A DNA stretch of 64,000 bases from Pseudaminobacter sp047739745 (GCF_047739745.1 NZ_JBLLVA010000023.1:17016-81015), one strand, 5' to 3'. Positions 37,046-45,486 are shown, numbered from the stretch's first letter. Notes: generated by a model from the sequence alone, not told the origin. Program-made: numbers and translations.

Positions 37046-38037
37046 CACTGCGGCACTCCCGTTTCGGCGAGGTGGCAGCGAACCCATCGGTCGCCGACCT
37101 CGCGCCATGCCGGCACCTTTTCGTGGCAGATGCGCACCGCATGCTCACAGCGCGGCGCAAAACGGCATCCGCGCGGCGGAGCAAGCAGGTTCGGCGGCTC
37201 GCCCTTGATGAAAGTCATGGCGTCCTGTTCCGCATCCGGATCCGGGATCGAGCGGATCAGCGCCTGGGTGTAGGGGTGCTTGGGCGAGGCAAGCACTTCG
37301 TCGACATCGCCTTCCTCCTGAACATGGCCGCCATACATCACCAGCACGCGGGTCGCGACGGCCCGCACAACGCCGATGTCATGCGTGATGATGATGATCG
37401 GCAGGCCGGTTTCACGGCTGCGCTTCTTCAGGAGAAGCAGGATCTTGGCCTGCACGCCGACGTCCAACGCCGTGGTCGGCTCGTCGGCAATCAGCAGTTT
37501 GGGATCGCAGGCCAGAACCATGGCCAGACCGATGCGTTGGCACATTCCGCCGCTTAGCTGATGGGGATAGCTCGCCAACACGCGTGCAGTATCGGGAAAT
37601 CCGACTTCCAGCAGCGCCTTACGGGCCGCCTCCAACGCGGCTTGCCGGTCCAGCTGGCGATTGTGCCGCATCAGCGTCTCAACCAATTGGAACTCGATAG
37701 TGAATGAAGGGTCGAGCGAGGCCCGCGGGTTCTGGAAGATCATGCCGATCGTCTTGCCGCGGACGCTTTCCATCTCCCGTTCGTTGAGCTTGAGGATATC
37801 GGTTCCCTCGATCTCGATGGAACCACCGAAATATCGCCCGGGCGGCGTGGAGATCAGTTTGATCAGCGACAGCGCCGTCACCGTCTTGCCCGACCCGGAT
37901 TCGCCGATGATCGCCAAAACCTCGTTCCGCTTCAGGTCGAAGCTGACGTCGTCCACCGCGATCACCGTTCCAGCGGGAGTGGCGAAGCCGGTTCTGAGAT
38001 TGCGAACCTTCAGCACCGATCGGTCGTTCTGCTCCAT
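37045..38037 (-). CDS. Opp/Dpp-type ABC transporter ATPase, OppD-like
   Basis: A 330-residue ATPase, first gene of the leftward operon. Walker A is GESGSGKT, the signature LSGGMCQRIGLAMVL, Walker B LLIADEPTTALDVGVQ, and the Opp C-terminal Cys-rich segment CRFAPRCEHAVRICHEK is present. ATG 38037 has GGGAGGAGAG upstream. The promoter region to the right carries an operator-like palindrome shared with the neighbouring promoters. Confidence 0.91.
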   Translation of the reverse strand: MEQNDRSVLKVRNLRTGFATPAGTVIAVDDVSFDLKRNEVLAIIGESGSGKTVTALSLIKLISTPPGRYFGGSIEIEGTDILKLNEREMESVRGKTIGMIFQNPRASLDPSFTIEFQLVETLMRHNRQLDRQAALEAARKALLEVGFPDTARVLASYPHQLSGGMCQRIGLAMVLACDPKLLIADEPTTALDVGVQAKILLLLKKRSRETGLPIIIITHDIGVVRAVATRVLVMYGGHVQEEGDVDEVLASPKHPYTQALIRSIPDPDAEQDAMTFIKGEPPNLLAPPRGCRFAPRCEHAVRICHEKVPAWREVGDRWVRCHLAETGVPQ

Positions 38038-38088
38038 CTCCGTCTCTCCTCCCGAGATCCAGCTTGGAATGGCAAGTTGGAACCGTTT

Positions 38089-38106
38089 CATGTATACAAC
38101 ATTGTG
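38089..38106. promoter_or_regulatory. Operator-like site A (oppD-side promoter)
   Basis: CATGTATACAACATTGTG at 38089-38106; on the minus strand this reads TTGTATACATG with a TTGACA box just upstream. The TTGTATAC core also appears at 38391-38404 and in altered form at 39971-39991, each in a different promoter of this locus. The likely binder is the GntR regulator at 39196-39942. The rest of the 38038-38350 gap holds nothing further that I recognise. Confidence 0.5.
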
Positions 38107-38351
38107 TCAACAGAAAACGAAATTGGGAGAATACTCCGTATGCGATCGCATGTGGTTGGCGTGGCGATCGTCCTGTGCTCTCATGGTGAAGATCAATTCA
38201 AATACTCAAAAAAATAGCTGCGGTCCTATTTGCTGCAAAGCCGAAAAGAGGCAGGGCACAAAGGCCGGAAGGTATGCCAGCGGCAATGCCGTGTGCCGTA
38301 GCCCCGGCTGTGGACGATGATCAATGCCTTTGGCGTCGGCAATGATGCATG

Positions 38352-38404
38352 TTGACAACCGTCTTTGCATGGTGGCTATATGATACAATATCGTATACAA
38401 TACT
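38352..38404 (+). promoter_or_regulatory. Promoter and operator-like site B for the racemase gene
   Basis: TTGACA at 38352-38357 and CTATAT at 38376-38381 (18-bp spacing) form a plausible sigma-70 promoter. Overlapping its -10 and start region are two ATACAATA repeats (38383-38390 and 38395-38402) inside an AT-rich palindromic stretch. This arrangement fits repression by the nearby GntR protein. Confidence 0.55.
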
Positions 38405-38450
38405 AGTGGGCCGAGCCGGACGCTGGGGGCCTGAAACCGCCGGGGGTTGC

Positions 38451-39194
38451 ATGCTCATCAAACTGATAAATCCGAACACTACGGTATCGATGACCGAAGT
38501 GCTGCGCGATGCGGCATCCGCGGTGGCATCACCTGGAACCGAGATACTCGCCTCGACGTCACGTTCCGGCGCGGTTTCAATCGAAGGCCACTATGATGAG
38601 GCAATGAGCATTGTTGGCCTGGTCGACGAGATCATGGAGGAGCCGGCCGCGGACGCCTACATCATCGCCTGTTTCGGCGATCCGGGCTTACTTGCCGCAC
38701 GCGAGATCACGGCTGCGCCAGTCATTGGCATCGCCGAAGCGGCGATGCATGCCGCCACTTTTGTCGCGACCGGCTTTTCGGTGGTGACCACGCTGGACCG
38801 GACGCGCATCATCGCCGAGCATCTGGTGCGCAACTACGGCATGCAACATCACTGCCGCCGCGTGCGCTCCACCAATGTTCCGGTGCTCGAACTCGACCGG
38901 CCAGACTCCAATTCGCGCTCGATCATTCTCGCGGAATGCCAGGCAGCTCTTGATGAAGACAAGTCAGGCGCCATCGTGCTCGGCTGTGCCGGCATGGCCG
39001 ATCTGGTCCGGTTCCTGGAGGACCGGCTGCAGGTGCCGGTGATTGACGGCGTCGCTGCGGCTGTGAAGTTCGCCGAGGCACTGGTGGGTATGGGTCTCAA
39101 GACCTCCAAACGCGGCGATCTCGCCTATCCGCTGGTGAAGCCCTATGCCGGCAAGCTCGCATCCTATGCGCCACGCGCCCGGCCTTCCACATAG
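38451..39194 (+). CDS. Asp/Glu/hydantoin racemase family protein
   Basis: A 247-residue cofactor-independent racemase-fold protein. The N-terminal IKLINPNTTVSMTEVL is characteristic of hydantoin racemases. The two catalytic cysteines are in IIACFGDPGLLAAREI and IVLGCAGMADL. An upstream in-frame extension would cover the promoter, so I chose the ATG at 38451. It is divergent from the Opp/amidohydrolase operon and convergent with the GntR gene (1-bp gap). It may racemise a hydantoin-like ring compound or an amino-acid product of the amidohydrolases. Confidence 0.87.
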   Translation: MLIKLINPNTTVSMTEVLRDAASAVASPGTEILASTSRSGAVSIEGHYDEAMSIVGLVDEIMEEPAADAYIIACFGDPGLLAAREITAAPVIGIAEAAMHAATFVATGFSVVTTLDRTRIIAEHLVRNYGMQHHCRRVRSTNVPVLELDRPDSNSRSIILAECQAALDEDKSGAIVLGCAGMADLVRFLEDRLQVPVIDGVAAAVKFAEALVGMGLKTSKRGDLAYPLVKPYAGKLASYAPRARPST

Positions 39195-39195
39195 A

Positions 39196-39942
39196 TTACG
39201 TTGCCGGCGTGAGCGGCCTGAACAAAGTTTTGAAATCCACGCGGGCCGGAAGGTCGGACAGATCGACCTGCGCCTCGATATGCCGCAGATGGTCTTCCAT
39301 TCGCTTGACCACGGTCTCGACGTTACGCCGCTCCAGCGCTTCGACGATCTCCTTGTGCTCGTCGTATGAGCAGGGCACGGCACCGGGCGATTCATATAGC
39401 GCGATGATGAGGGATGTTCTTGAGACGAGCTCATTGACGAAATCCCGCAGCACGTCGTTTCCGGCAATTGAGGCGAGTTCCCGATGAAAATCCCCCGAAA
39501 GCTGCAGCCGTCTGCGCTTGTCGCCCTGCTCCAGCGACTTGGCTTCCGCATTCACAACAGTACGCAGCCGATCGATGTCGGCGTTGGAGATCGTCGCCGC
39601 CAGCTTCTCGACCAGCATGCATTCTACCGCCCGCCTGGCCTCAAATACCTGCCGGGCTTCCTCGATGGAGGGACGCGCGACGATCGCGCCCTTGTTCGGA
39701 ATAAGCTCGACAAGTTTTTCATGGGAAAGCTGCTGAAGCACTTTGCGGATAATGGTTCGGCTCACGCCAAAAGCGTTGGCCAGCGCATCCTCATGCAACG
39801 GCGTCGCCGGACGCAGTTGATGGTTGATGATAGCGGAATAAATTTCGCTATGGATGCGCTCATCCGTTCGATTGCCGCGCTTCTTCGCCTTGGCCGAAGC
39901 GCTCAACTCAGCGCTGGAGTCGTCTAGCATTTTGTGACCCAT
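39196..39942 (-). CDS. GntR-family (FadR/FCD) transcriptional regulator
   Basis: A 248-residue regulator with a winged helix (RIHSEIYSAIINHQLRPATP, ALANAFGVSRTIIRKVLQQL, VELIPNKGAIV) and an FCD ligand domain (EARRAVECMLVEKLA, GDFHRELASIAGN, DEHKEIVEALERRN). The frame stays open far upstream, but similarity to the family begins at this ATG or at the one 12 bp inside. It faces away from the orphan ATPase gene, with an operator-like site between them, and probably controls the whole amidohydrolase/transporter locus. Confidence 0.88.
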   Translation of the reverse strand: MGHKMLDDSSAELSASAKAKKRGNRTDERIHSEIYSAIINHQLRPATPLHEDALANAFGVSRTIIRKVLQQLSHEKLVELIPNKGAIVARPSIEEARQVFEARRAVECMLVEKLAATISNADIDRLRTVVNAEAKSLEQGDKRRRLQLSGDFHRELASIAGNDVLRDFVNELVSRTSLIIALYESPGAVPCSYDEHKEIVEALERRNVETVVKRMEDHLRHIEAQVDLSDLPARVDFKTLFRPLTPAT

Positions 39943-39970
39943 GGAATTGACTCGACGGAAGGTGTTCAAG

Positions 39971-39991
39971 TGTATTCTATATTGTACATTG
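39971..39991. promoter_or_regulatory. Operator-like site C between gntR and the orphan ATPase gene
   Basis: An AT-rich imperfect palindrome at 39971-39991 containing TATATTGTACATTG, related to the TTGTATAC core of sites A and B. It sits 29 bp upstream of the gntR start, consistent with autoregulation. Confidence 0.45.
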
Positions 39992-40056
39992 TCGAGTAGG
40001 AAAATCCCATTAACACTGGATACGCTTATGCCAGGCGAACAACGGGTGAATGTGTG

Positions 40057-41073
40057 ATGAACAGCATGGCTATCGATCGAACATTCGCCGCAACCGCAAA
40101 CCATGCGGTGCTGGATGTGAAGGACCTGCGGATCGAATTTCCAGGGCGTCAGGGTGCACTTGTCGCGATCGAGGGTGTGTCTTTTGCCATCGGCAAGGGG
40201 GAGATCCTTGGCGTTGTGGGCGAGTCGGGTGCAGGCAAATCCCTTACCGGCAGCGCGTTGATCGGCCTGCTGCAGGCGCCGGGACGGATCGCTGCCGGCA
40301 CCATTCACCTGTCCGGGGAGCGCATCGACAACCTGTCCCAGCAGGAACAGCGGCGCATCCGCGGCAAGCGGATCGGCGCCATTTTCCAGGATCCGCTGAC
40401 CAGCCTCGATCCCCTGTTCACGGTTGGGCGTCAACTCACCGAGACTATCCGGACCCATCTGCCGGTGTCGGCCGGCGAGGCACACGCTAAGGCAATCCAT
40501 CTGCTCAAGGAGGTCGGCATCGCCGATCCCGAGAACCGGTTCAATCAGTACCCGCATCAGTTTTCCGGTGGCATGCGGCAGCGCATCGTCATTGCCCTGG
40601 CCTTGGCCGGAGAGCCGGAGCTTATCATCGCCGACGAGCCGACGACGGCTCTCGACGTATCGATTCAGGCCCAGATCATCGGCCTTTTGAAACGCCTGGC
40701 CAAGACGCGCGGCACCGCCATCATGCTGGTCACCCACGATATGGGCGTGATCGCGGAGATCGCCGATCGCGTCGCGGTGATGTATGCCGGGCGCGTCGTG
40801 GAAATCGGTCCGGTGGAGGAGGTCGTGCGCCGGGCGCGGCATCCTTACACCGCCGGTCTGATGGGCTCCATTCCGTCGCTGAACCGCCGGCTGGGTCGCT
40901 TGGCCCAGATCGACGGCTCGATGCCGCGGCTCGGCAACTGGCCGAGCGGCTGCCCCTTCCATCCGCGCTGTCCGAACGCCGGTCCCCGCTGCACGGAATC
41001 GACGCCGGCTCTGACGGATGCCGGCGGGACACTTGCCGCTTGCTTCCTTCACCAAGGTGGAACCGACCTCTGA
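40057..41073 (+). CDS. Orphan Opp/Dpp-type ABC ATPase, OppD-like
   Basis: A 338-residue OppD-type ATPase: Walker A GESGAGKS, Q-loop GAIFQDPLTSLDPL, signature FSGGMRQRIVIALAL, Walker B LIIADEPTTALDVSIQ, and the C-terminal Cys cluster (GCPFHPRCPNAGPRC). No permease or binding protein accompanies it, and the transporter operon at 32-38 kb already has its own OppD and OppF. It may be a spare subunit or the leftover of a second transporter. The 248 bp that follow contain no gene. Start ATG at 40057 or GTG at 40054. Confidence 0.88.
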   Translation: MNSMAIDRTFAATANHAVLDVKDLRIEFPGRQGALVAIEGVSFAIGKGEILGVVGESGAGKSLTGSALIGLLQAPGRIAAGTIHLSGERIDNLSQQEQRRIRGKRIGAIFQDPLTSLDPLFTVGRQLTETIRTHLPVSAGEAHAKAIHLLKEVGIADPENRFNQYPHQFSGGMRQRIVIALALAGEPELIIADEPTTALDVSIQAQIIGLLKRLAKTRGTAIMLVTHDMGVIAEIADRVAVMYAGRVVEIGPVEEVVRRARHPYTAGLMGSIPSLNRRLGRLAQIDGSMPRLGNWPSGCPFHPRCPNAGPRCTESTPALTDAGGTLAACFLHQGGTDL

Positions 41074-41321
41074 GAGTGGGATTCTAGAGCGTGCATAACA
41101 GTAAACAAGCGCTTGCCTGTGTGGCCTCTTAGGTCGGTCAATCACCCGTTCACTAGCGACCAGAGCAAAAGATGTCGCCACATCGCCTTGCGGGTAAACA
41201 ACCGTGAGATAGCTCGCAAATTGCCAAGCCCCGGGGAGGAGCCGATGAAACGTCGCTCTATAGGGCAATGCAGTGCCGAACAGCGCGTGCCCGCGGGAGC
41301 TCTTACAATAGGAGACTAGGG

Positions 41322-42692
41322 GTGACGAGCATACTTCTCAAGCATGGAACCATTGTGACGATGGATTCCAAACGGTCCATCATCAATGATGGCGCAGTGC
41401 TGGTCGACGGCAACAAGATAGTGGCTGTTGGTGACGCTGCTTATTTCCATAATGATCAGGCTGAAGAGGTCATCGATTGCAGCGGGAAGGTGATTATTCC
41501 GGGCTTGATTGATGCTCATGGCCATGCGGGGCACTCGCTAATAAAGACGCTCGGCAGCGACACGCCCTATCTTTGGATGCGCATCGTTACCCCTGCTTAT
41601 TTTCACTTTACGACGCCGGAATTCTGGCTCGCAGATGGATATGTTTCAGCGCTAGACCGCCTGCGGATGGGTGTTACCTGCGGTCTAAGCGTAATAAGTT
41701 CTTGCCCTCGTAGCGATGATCCAACCTTCGCAATCAACCATGCACGCGCGTATCGAGAGGTCGGCATACGCGAAATCATCTCTACAGGTCCGGCTGGCCT
41801 CCCTTGGCCGCATCCGGTGACGCGCTGGCGAGACAACGTGCCAAGCTATCATCTTGTCAGCTTGGATGAGATGCTGGCCGGTGCCGAGGCGGTCATTGAA
41901 TCTTGCAATGGTGCAGGGAATGGCCTCATTCGCGCTTACCTGACACCGTTTACGATCACCCCTTCTGTCGACCCGTCCAATCCATCTACGCCGGACAGGG
42001 CAACGACACTTACTCAAGACGACCGCGACCACGGGCGGCGTGTAAAGGAGTTGGCTTGTAAGCTCGGCGTCAGAATTCACTCAGATGCATTCGGGGGCAT
42101 GATCCGAATGGCTTGGCAAGACCCGGAAAGCGCCATCCTTGGACCGAATGTCCACTTGCAACACTGTATCGGCATTTCGCTCGAGGAAGTTGAAATACTT
42201 GCCCAGACGGGGACCAACGTCACACATTCTCCCGGTGGTGCAGCGCCGATACTTCAGATGATGACGAGAGGTATCACGGTTGCGATTACAACTGATGGAA
42301 CCGCCCCACAGTCGAATTTCGATTTGTTCCAGGCCGCTCGTCAGGTCCAGATGGCTCATCGGCTGCTTGAAGGTGACCCGTACCTTTTGCCACCGGGCAA
42401 ATTGCTGGAGATGATCACTATCGATGCCGCCAAAACGTTAGGTCTGGACAAGGAAATCGGTTCGATAGAAGTGGGGAAAAAAGCCGATTTGGCGATCCTT
42501 AACATGAGGCAGCCTCATCTTGTTCCGAATTGGATGGTGGTCCATCGACTGGTATTGCAAGCGGTCGGGCGCGATGTCGACAAACTGATCCTGTTGCAGA
42601 CTTTCTGGTCCAGCCGCCATAGGTCTGCAACGGATCGAAGGCGGCCACCCTTACCGACAGGCAATTTTAAGATCGGTGCCACATCAGCTTAA
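41322..42692 (+). CDS. Atz/Trz-type amidohydrolase with altered C terminus
   Basis: A 456-residue amidohydrolase starting at GTG 41322 with AGGAGA eight bases upstream. The metal site is complete: PGLIDAHGHAGHSL (HxH), RIHSDAFGG, VHLQHCIGISLEEV and AITTDGTAPQSNFD. The last 25 residues (after GRDVDKLI) are Arg-rich and do not resemble the usual closing VDGKxVMxxGR strand; the stop lies in a sequence repeated near 50.88 kb. The 3' end was therefore probably replaced by a rearrangement. Base composition is visibly less GC-rich than its neighbours, suggesting separate acquisition. Confidence 0.8.
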   Translation: MTSILLKHGTIVTMDSKRSIINDGAVLVDGNKIVAVGDAAYFHNDQAEEVIDCSGKVIIPGLIDAHGHAGHSLIKTLGSDTPYLWMRIVTPAYFHFTTPEFWLADGYVSALDRLRMGVTCGLSVISSCPRSDDPTFAINHARAYREVGIREIISTGPAGLPWPHPVTRWRDNVPSYHLVSLDEMLAGAEAVIESCNGAGNGLIRAYLTPFTITPSVDPSNPSTPDRATTLTQDDRDHGRRVKELACKLGVRIHSDAFGGMIRMAWQDPESAILGPNVHLQHCIGISLEEVEILAQTGTNVTHSPGGAAPILQMMTRGITVAITTDGTAPQSNFDLFQAARQVQMAHRLLEGDPYLLPPGKLLEMITIDAAKTLGLDKEIGSIEVGKKADLAILNMRQPHLVPNWMVVHRLVLQAVGRDVDKLILLQTFWSSRHRSATDRRRPPLPTGNFKIGATSA

Positions 42693-42704
42693 CTGACTCT
42701 CCAG

Positions 42705-42768
42705 TTACGCCGCCAGCAGCCATAGAACGACGCCGCCGTCGCTCCGCCACAGGCCTGTGCCGCCGGAT
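42705..42768 (-). repeat. Decayed copy of a short membrane-peptide module (pair with 50890-50961)
   Basis: The minus strand resembles the 23-codon frame at 50890-50961 (RRHRP, then ATA, then VLWLL and a stop), but the ATG is ATC and about 8 bases are missing, so it is not translatable. Similarity extends past the stop into TAACTGACT at 42690-42698, matched at 50877-50885. Confidence 0.55.
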
Positions 42769-42780
42769 GCCCTCCAACCC

Positions 42781-43026
42781 TCAGCGTCTGATCGCCCGGC
42801 CGAGTGCTATGAGGAGACAGGCTCCGAGGAAGCCTGCAGCCAGATACCCGACCCAACCCGTAAACTGTATTCCCAACAGGCCGAAGATCAAGCTCGCTAG
42901 CGCCGCGCCGACTATGCCGAGCAGCACGTTCATGATCATACCCAGGTTGCTCTTCATGAAGAACTCGGCGAGCCATCCTGCTATTCCGCCGATGATGGCC
43001 GCGGCAATCCAGCCAACGCCTTCCAT
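42781..43026 (-). CDS. GlsB/YeaQ/YmgE family membrane protein
   Basis: An 81-residue protein with three hydrophobic segments and the family pattern GWIAAAIIGGIAGWLAEFFM, GMIMNVLLGIVGAALASLIF, and a final GYLAAGFLGACLLIALGR. Members are often annotated as transglycosylase-associated and are commonly induced by stress; the molecular role is unclear. The ATG at 43026 has a strong AAAGGAGG seven bases upstream. Confidence 0.85.
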   Translation of the reverse strand: MEGVGWIAAAIIGGIAGWLAEFFMKSNLGMIMNVLLGIVGAALASLIFGLLGIQFTGWVGYLAAGFLGACLLIALGRAIRR

Positions 43027-43578
43027 ACGATCCTCCTTTGTGCTCGGTTCGCCGCGCAATAAGGCTCACGCTGGTCGTGGTGCGCAAGAGGCTGAGAGCC
43101 GCCGATCTGGCGACCAGCGCGACAAATCCCGATGGCTTGTATAGCTTTGCGAGGGTTGGAAGTCGCAGATGCCACGGAAGGATAATGAAATTCCAAAGCA
43201 ACTCTTCCAGGAAAGCAATCTGCGGCAGTTCGTCATGCAGTGCGCGTCCCGCAGAGCCATCTTGAGCGCCAGAAAATTGAGGCACGAATCTTTCCTCGCC
43301 TGCGTTCTTTAGGAAAAGAATTCATGCAGGATGTCGATGCCGGCACCGTCAAAAGCACATCGCCACGGGCCTGGAGAGCCGCTTCCAGAAGAAGCCCCAC
43401 GTCTCCCGCAACGGGATCGGGAAATCAGACCCACGGACAAGGCAAGTCCCGGGCTGGGCAAAGGCATCGTCGAGGCGTTCGCCTAACAACTTGAAGATCG
43501 CCTGAATTCTCGACGAGGTCAGGCGGCACGTCCGTGTCGATCCCACGGAATGATAAGTTTCCGGCTACCCCACGCGGC
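43027..43578. other. Intergenic with a possible histidine-kinase remnant
   Basis: No intact gene in 550 bp. At 43454-43530 the plus strand reads LGKGIVEAFA, stop, QLEDRLNS, which resembles the last helix region of HWE/HisKA_2 sensor kinases (GLGxRIVxALAxQL) interrupted by a stop codon. Adjacent frames give nothing coherent, so at most a small kinase fragment survives. Confidence 0.3.
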
Positions 43579-43662
43579 CTAATACCAGCGTCCACGACCG
43601 TACCATCCGCCGCCCAGAAGCAAAACGATAAAAACAATGACGAGAAGTGTGGTGATATCCAT
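43579..43662 (-). CDS. 27-residue single-helix membrane protein with strong ribosome site
   Basis: A very short gene on the minus strand encoding MDITTLLVIVFIVLLLGGGW followed by YGRGRWY and a stop. It is one hydrophobic helix with a Gly-rich, Arg/aromatic tail. AGGAGA sits 7 bases before the ATG, and a near-perfect EcfG-type promoter lies 82 bp upstream. These two signals make it a credible gene despite its length. Similar tiny membrane peptides are common in Hyphomicrobiales; their function is unknown, probably tied to the envelope under stress. Confidence 0.7.
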   Translation of the reverse strand: MDITTLLVIVFIVLLLGGGWYGRGRWY

Positions 43663-43743
43663 CTTAGTCTCCTACGAGCGCTCGCCACTTCGCCACTCTT
43701 GTCTAGGGCAGCCTTTATTCGTGATGGCACTCCACCCTTGATC

Positions 43744-43768
43744 AACGTTCCGTATCGTCGGTTGTTCC
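43744..43768 (-). promoter_or_regulatory. EcfG (RpoE2) general-stress promoter for the 27-residue gene
   Basis: On the minus strand GGAAC (43768-43764), a 16-bp spacer, then CGTT (43747-43744): an exact match to the alphaproteobacterial EcfG consensus. It points at the small gene ending at 43579, leaving a leader of about 75 nt. Confidence 0.65.
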
Positions 43769-43968
43769 AACAGGACAATCTGGATGCGGATGTTCGCCCG
43801 GATCGGAAGCTCTCGGATGATGGTTGCCGACATCGTTGCGGTCGGCGAAGCACGACGGCGGTCCGCGCCATGTGAGGAACTTTCGCCGGCGTGGGAAGCC
43901 TTCTCGTCGCGCTTCCACGTAATCCTTGTTCATCACGCAAGACAGGCCGGAACCCGTGAAATCCCGGT

Positions 43969-43992
43969 AAATTAATGTAGCACAACGTCAGC
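43969..43992. repeat. 24-bp repeated sequence, left copy
   Basis: AAATTAATGTAGCACAACGT followed by CAGC. The same 24 bases, with one change (A to G in GTAG), occur in the same orientation at 51083-51106, where they coincide with the end of the truncated comM. It may be the terminal segment of a lost insertion element. Nothing else recognisable is found from 43663 to 43968. Confidence 0.6.
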
Positions 43993-44376
43993 CTGAATGA
44001 CCCGCCAGATATTAGTGAATGCTAAATGACTATAATTGGGTGGAATCCAGCCTGACTGCTTCTAGCGAGCCAGGTTAGCTAAGCGGACGATCGATCAGCC
44101 GCTGCGCTTTATCGCTGCGCACCCCATCTCAGTCATTCCAGGATTAAAACGAAGCACTCAAATCGGCCGTTCGTCCATTCCGCTATTCGGCCGCTTGCCA
44201 TTCCCAGGCAACGAGTATGAAGATATGACAATAAATCTGCTGGTTGCCGCGCGCGACTGTCACCTCCTCTGCGCCTGATCGCGCACTTGCCACGAGCAGG
44301 CGGCATCATCGCTACCGTGTGGCAAAATCGGAGCCCGACTCCAAGTTCGGGCCCAAAAAGCGGCTATGCACGTCTC
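43993..44376. other. Gene-free gap
   Basis: About 380 bp with no credible coding frame and several stops in all frames. It begins TGAATGACCCGCC directly after the repeat and is somewhat AT-richer than its surroundings. I see no transposase fragment. Confidence 0.4.
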
Positions 44377-45363
44377 TTAGGGATTGACGTCGACGACCGT
44401 CCGCCCCCGTATCTTGCCCGAAAAGATACCGCGCGCGACATCGGGCGCCTCTTCCAGACCTACGGTCGTCACCATGGCGTCCAGCTTGCCAAGGTCGAGG
44501 TCTCGCGCCAACCGCGCCCATGCCTCGATCCGTTTCGCCTTGGGGGCGTTGACCGAGTCAATGCCGGCCAATGTTACGCCGCGCAGGATGAAGGGCAAAA
44601 CCGAGCCCGGCAGGTCCACGCCCTGCGCCAGCCCGCAACTGGAGACGAGGCCGCCATAGCGGATTTGCGCCAGCACATTGGCCAGCGTATGGCTGCCGAC
44701 ACTGTCGATCGCGCCGGCCCAACGCTCTTTCGCGATCGGGGCACCTTTTTCCGAAAGCGTGGCGCGATCGATGATCTCCGTCGCGCCCAACGCGGTCAGA
44801 TATTCGGCCTCTTCCTGCCGGCCGGTGGACGCGATGACGCGGTAGCCAAGCTTCGCCAGCAAGGCGATCGCGACTGATCCAACCCCGCCATTAGCGCCCG
44901 TCACCAGCACGTCGCCCTTGTCCGGCGTCATGCCGCCATGTTCGAGCGCAAGAACCGACAGCATCGCGGTATACCCCGCCGTTCCGATGGCGGCTGCATG
45001 ACGCGTATCGATACCAGCAGGTAGCTTGATGAGCCAGTCGGCCGGAACCCGTGCCTTCTGCGAAAAGCCGCCATCATGGGTCTGGCTGAGGCCCCAGCCA
45101 TTCAGCACCACCTTGTCGCCGGCGACGAGCTCGGCACTGTCCGACGCCTCGACCGTGCCCGCCAGATCGATGCCGGGGATCAGCGGGAAACGCTGAATGA
45201 CCGGCGCTGCGTTGGTGATCGCCAGGCCGTCCTTGTAGTTGATAGTCGAGTAATCGACTCTGACGGTGACGTCTCCGACATCGAGGTCGCTGTCATCCAG
45301 TATCACGAGTTCGGTCGTGACGCCGGCATCGGTTTGGCTGGCACGGATGGCGCGAAACGACAT
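44377..45363 (-). CDS. AcuI/YhdH-type NADPH-dependent acrylyl-CoA (quinone) reductase
   Basis: A 328-residue medium-chain dehydrogenase/reductase without the zinc-binding set. N-terminal DVTVRVDYSTINYKDGLAITN and PGIDLAGTV are typical of AcuI/YhdH; the nucleotide motif is VTGANGGVGSVAI, and DSVGSHTLANVLAQIRYGG follows. AcuI detoxifies acryloyl-CoA; other members reduce quinones or enones. The ATG at 45363 has CAGGAG upstream. It is divergent from an hxlR gene 123 bp away, a common regulator-target pair. Confidence 0.87.
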   Translation of the reverse strand: MSFRAIRASQTDAGVTTELVILDDSDLDVGDVTVRVDYSTINYKDGLAITNAAPVIQRFPLIPGIDLAGTVEASDSAELVAGDKVVLNGWGLSQTHDGGFSQKARVPADWLIKLPAGIDTRHAAAIGTAGYTAMLSVLALEHGGMTPDKGDVLVTGANGGVGSVAIALLAKLGYRVIASTGRQEEAEYLTALGATEIIDRATLSEKGAPIAKERWAGAIDSVGSHTLANVLAQIRYGGLVSSCGLAQGVDLPGSVLPFILRGVTLAGIDSVNAPKAKRIEAWARLARDLDLGKLDAMVTTVGLEEAPDVARGIFSGKIRGRTVVDVNP

Positions 45364-45486
45364 GGCAATCTCCTGATAATTGGGAAGTGAGGATACGAGC
45401 GATAACACGTTCGCTCATTTCCGCCTCTTGCATATGATGTGCATTTCTCTTACTTCAATGATTGAACTTAGTCGAGAGCCAGAATT

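Noticed and set aside
39943..41268. Upstream extension of the gntR frame to 690 codons
   Set aside because: The extension is antisense to the OppD-like ATPase gene and has no regulator-like sequence; the real start is near 39942.
43454..43530. Histidine kinase gene
   Set aside because: Only about 20 residues resemble a kinase end and a stop interrupts them; noted as a possible remnant, not as a gene.
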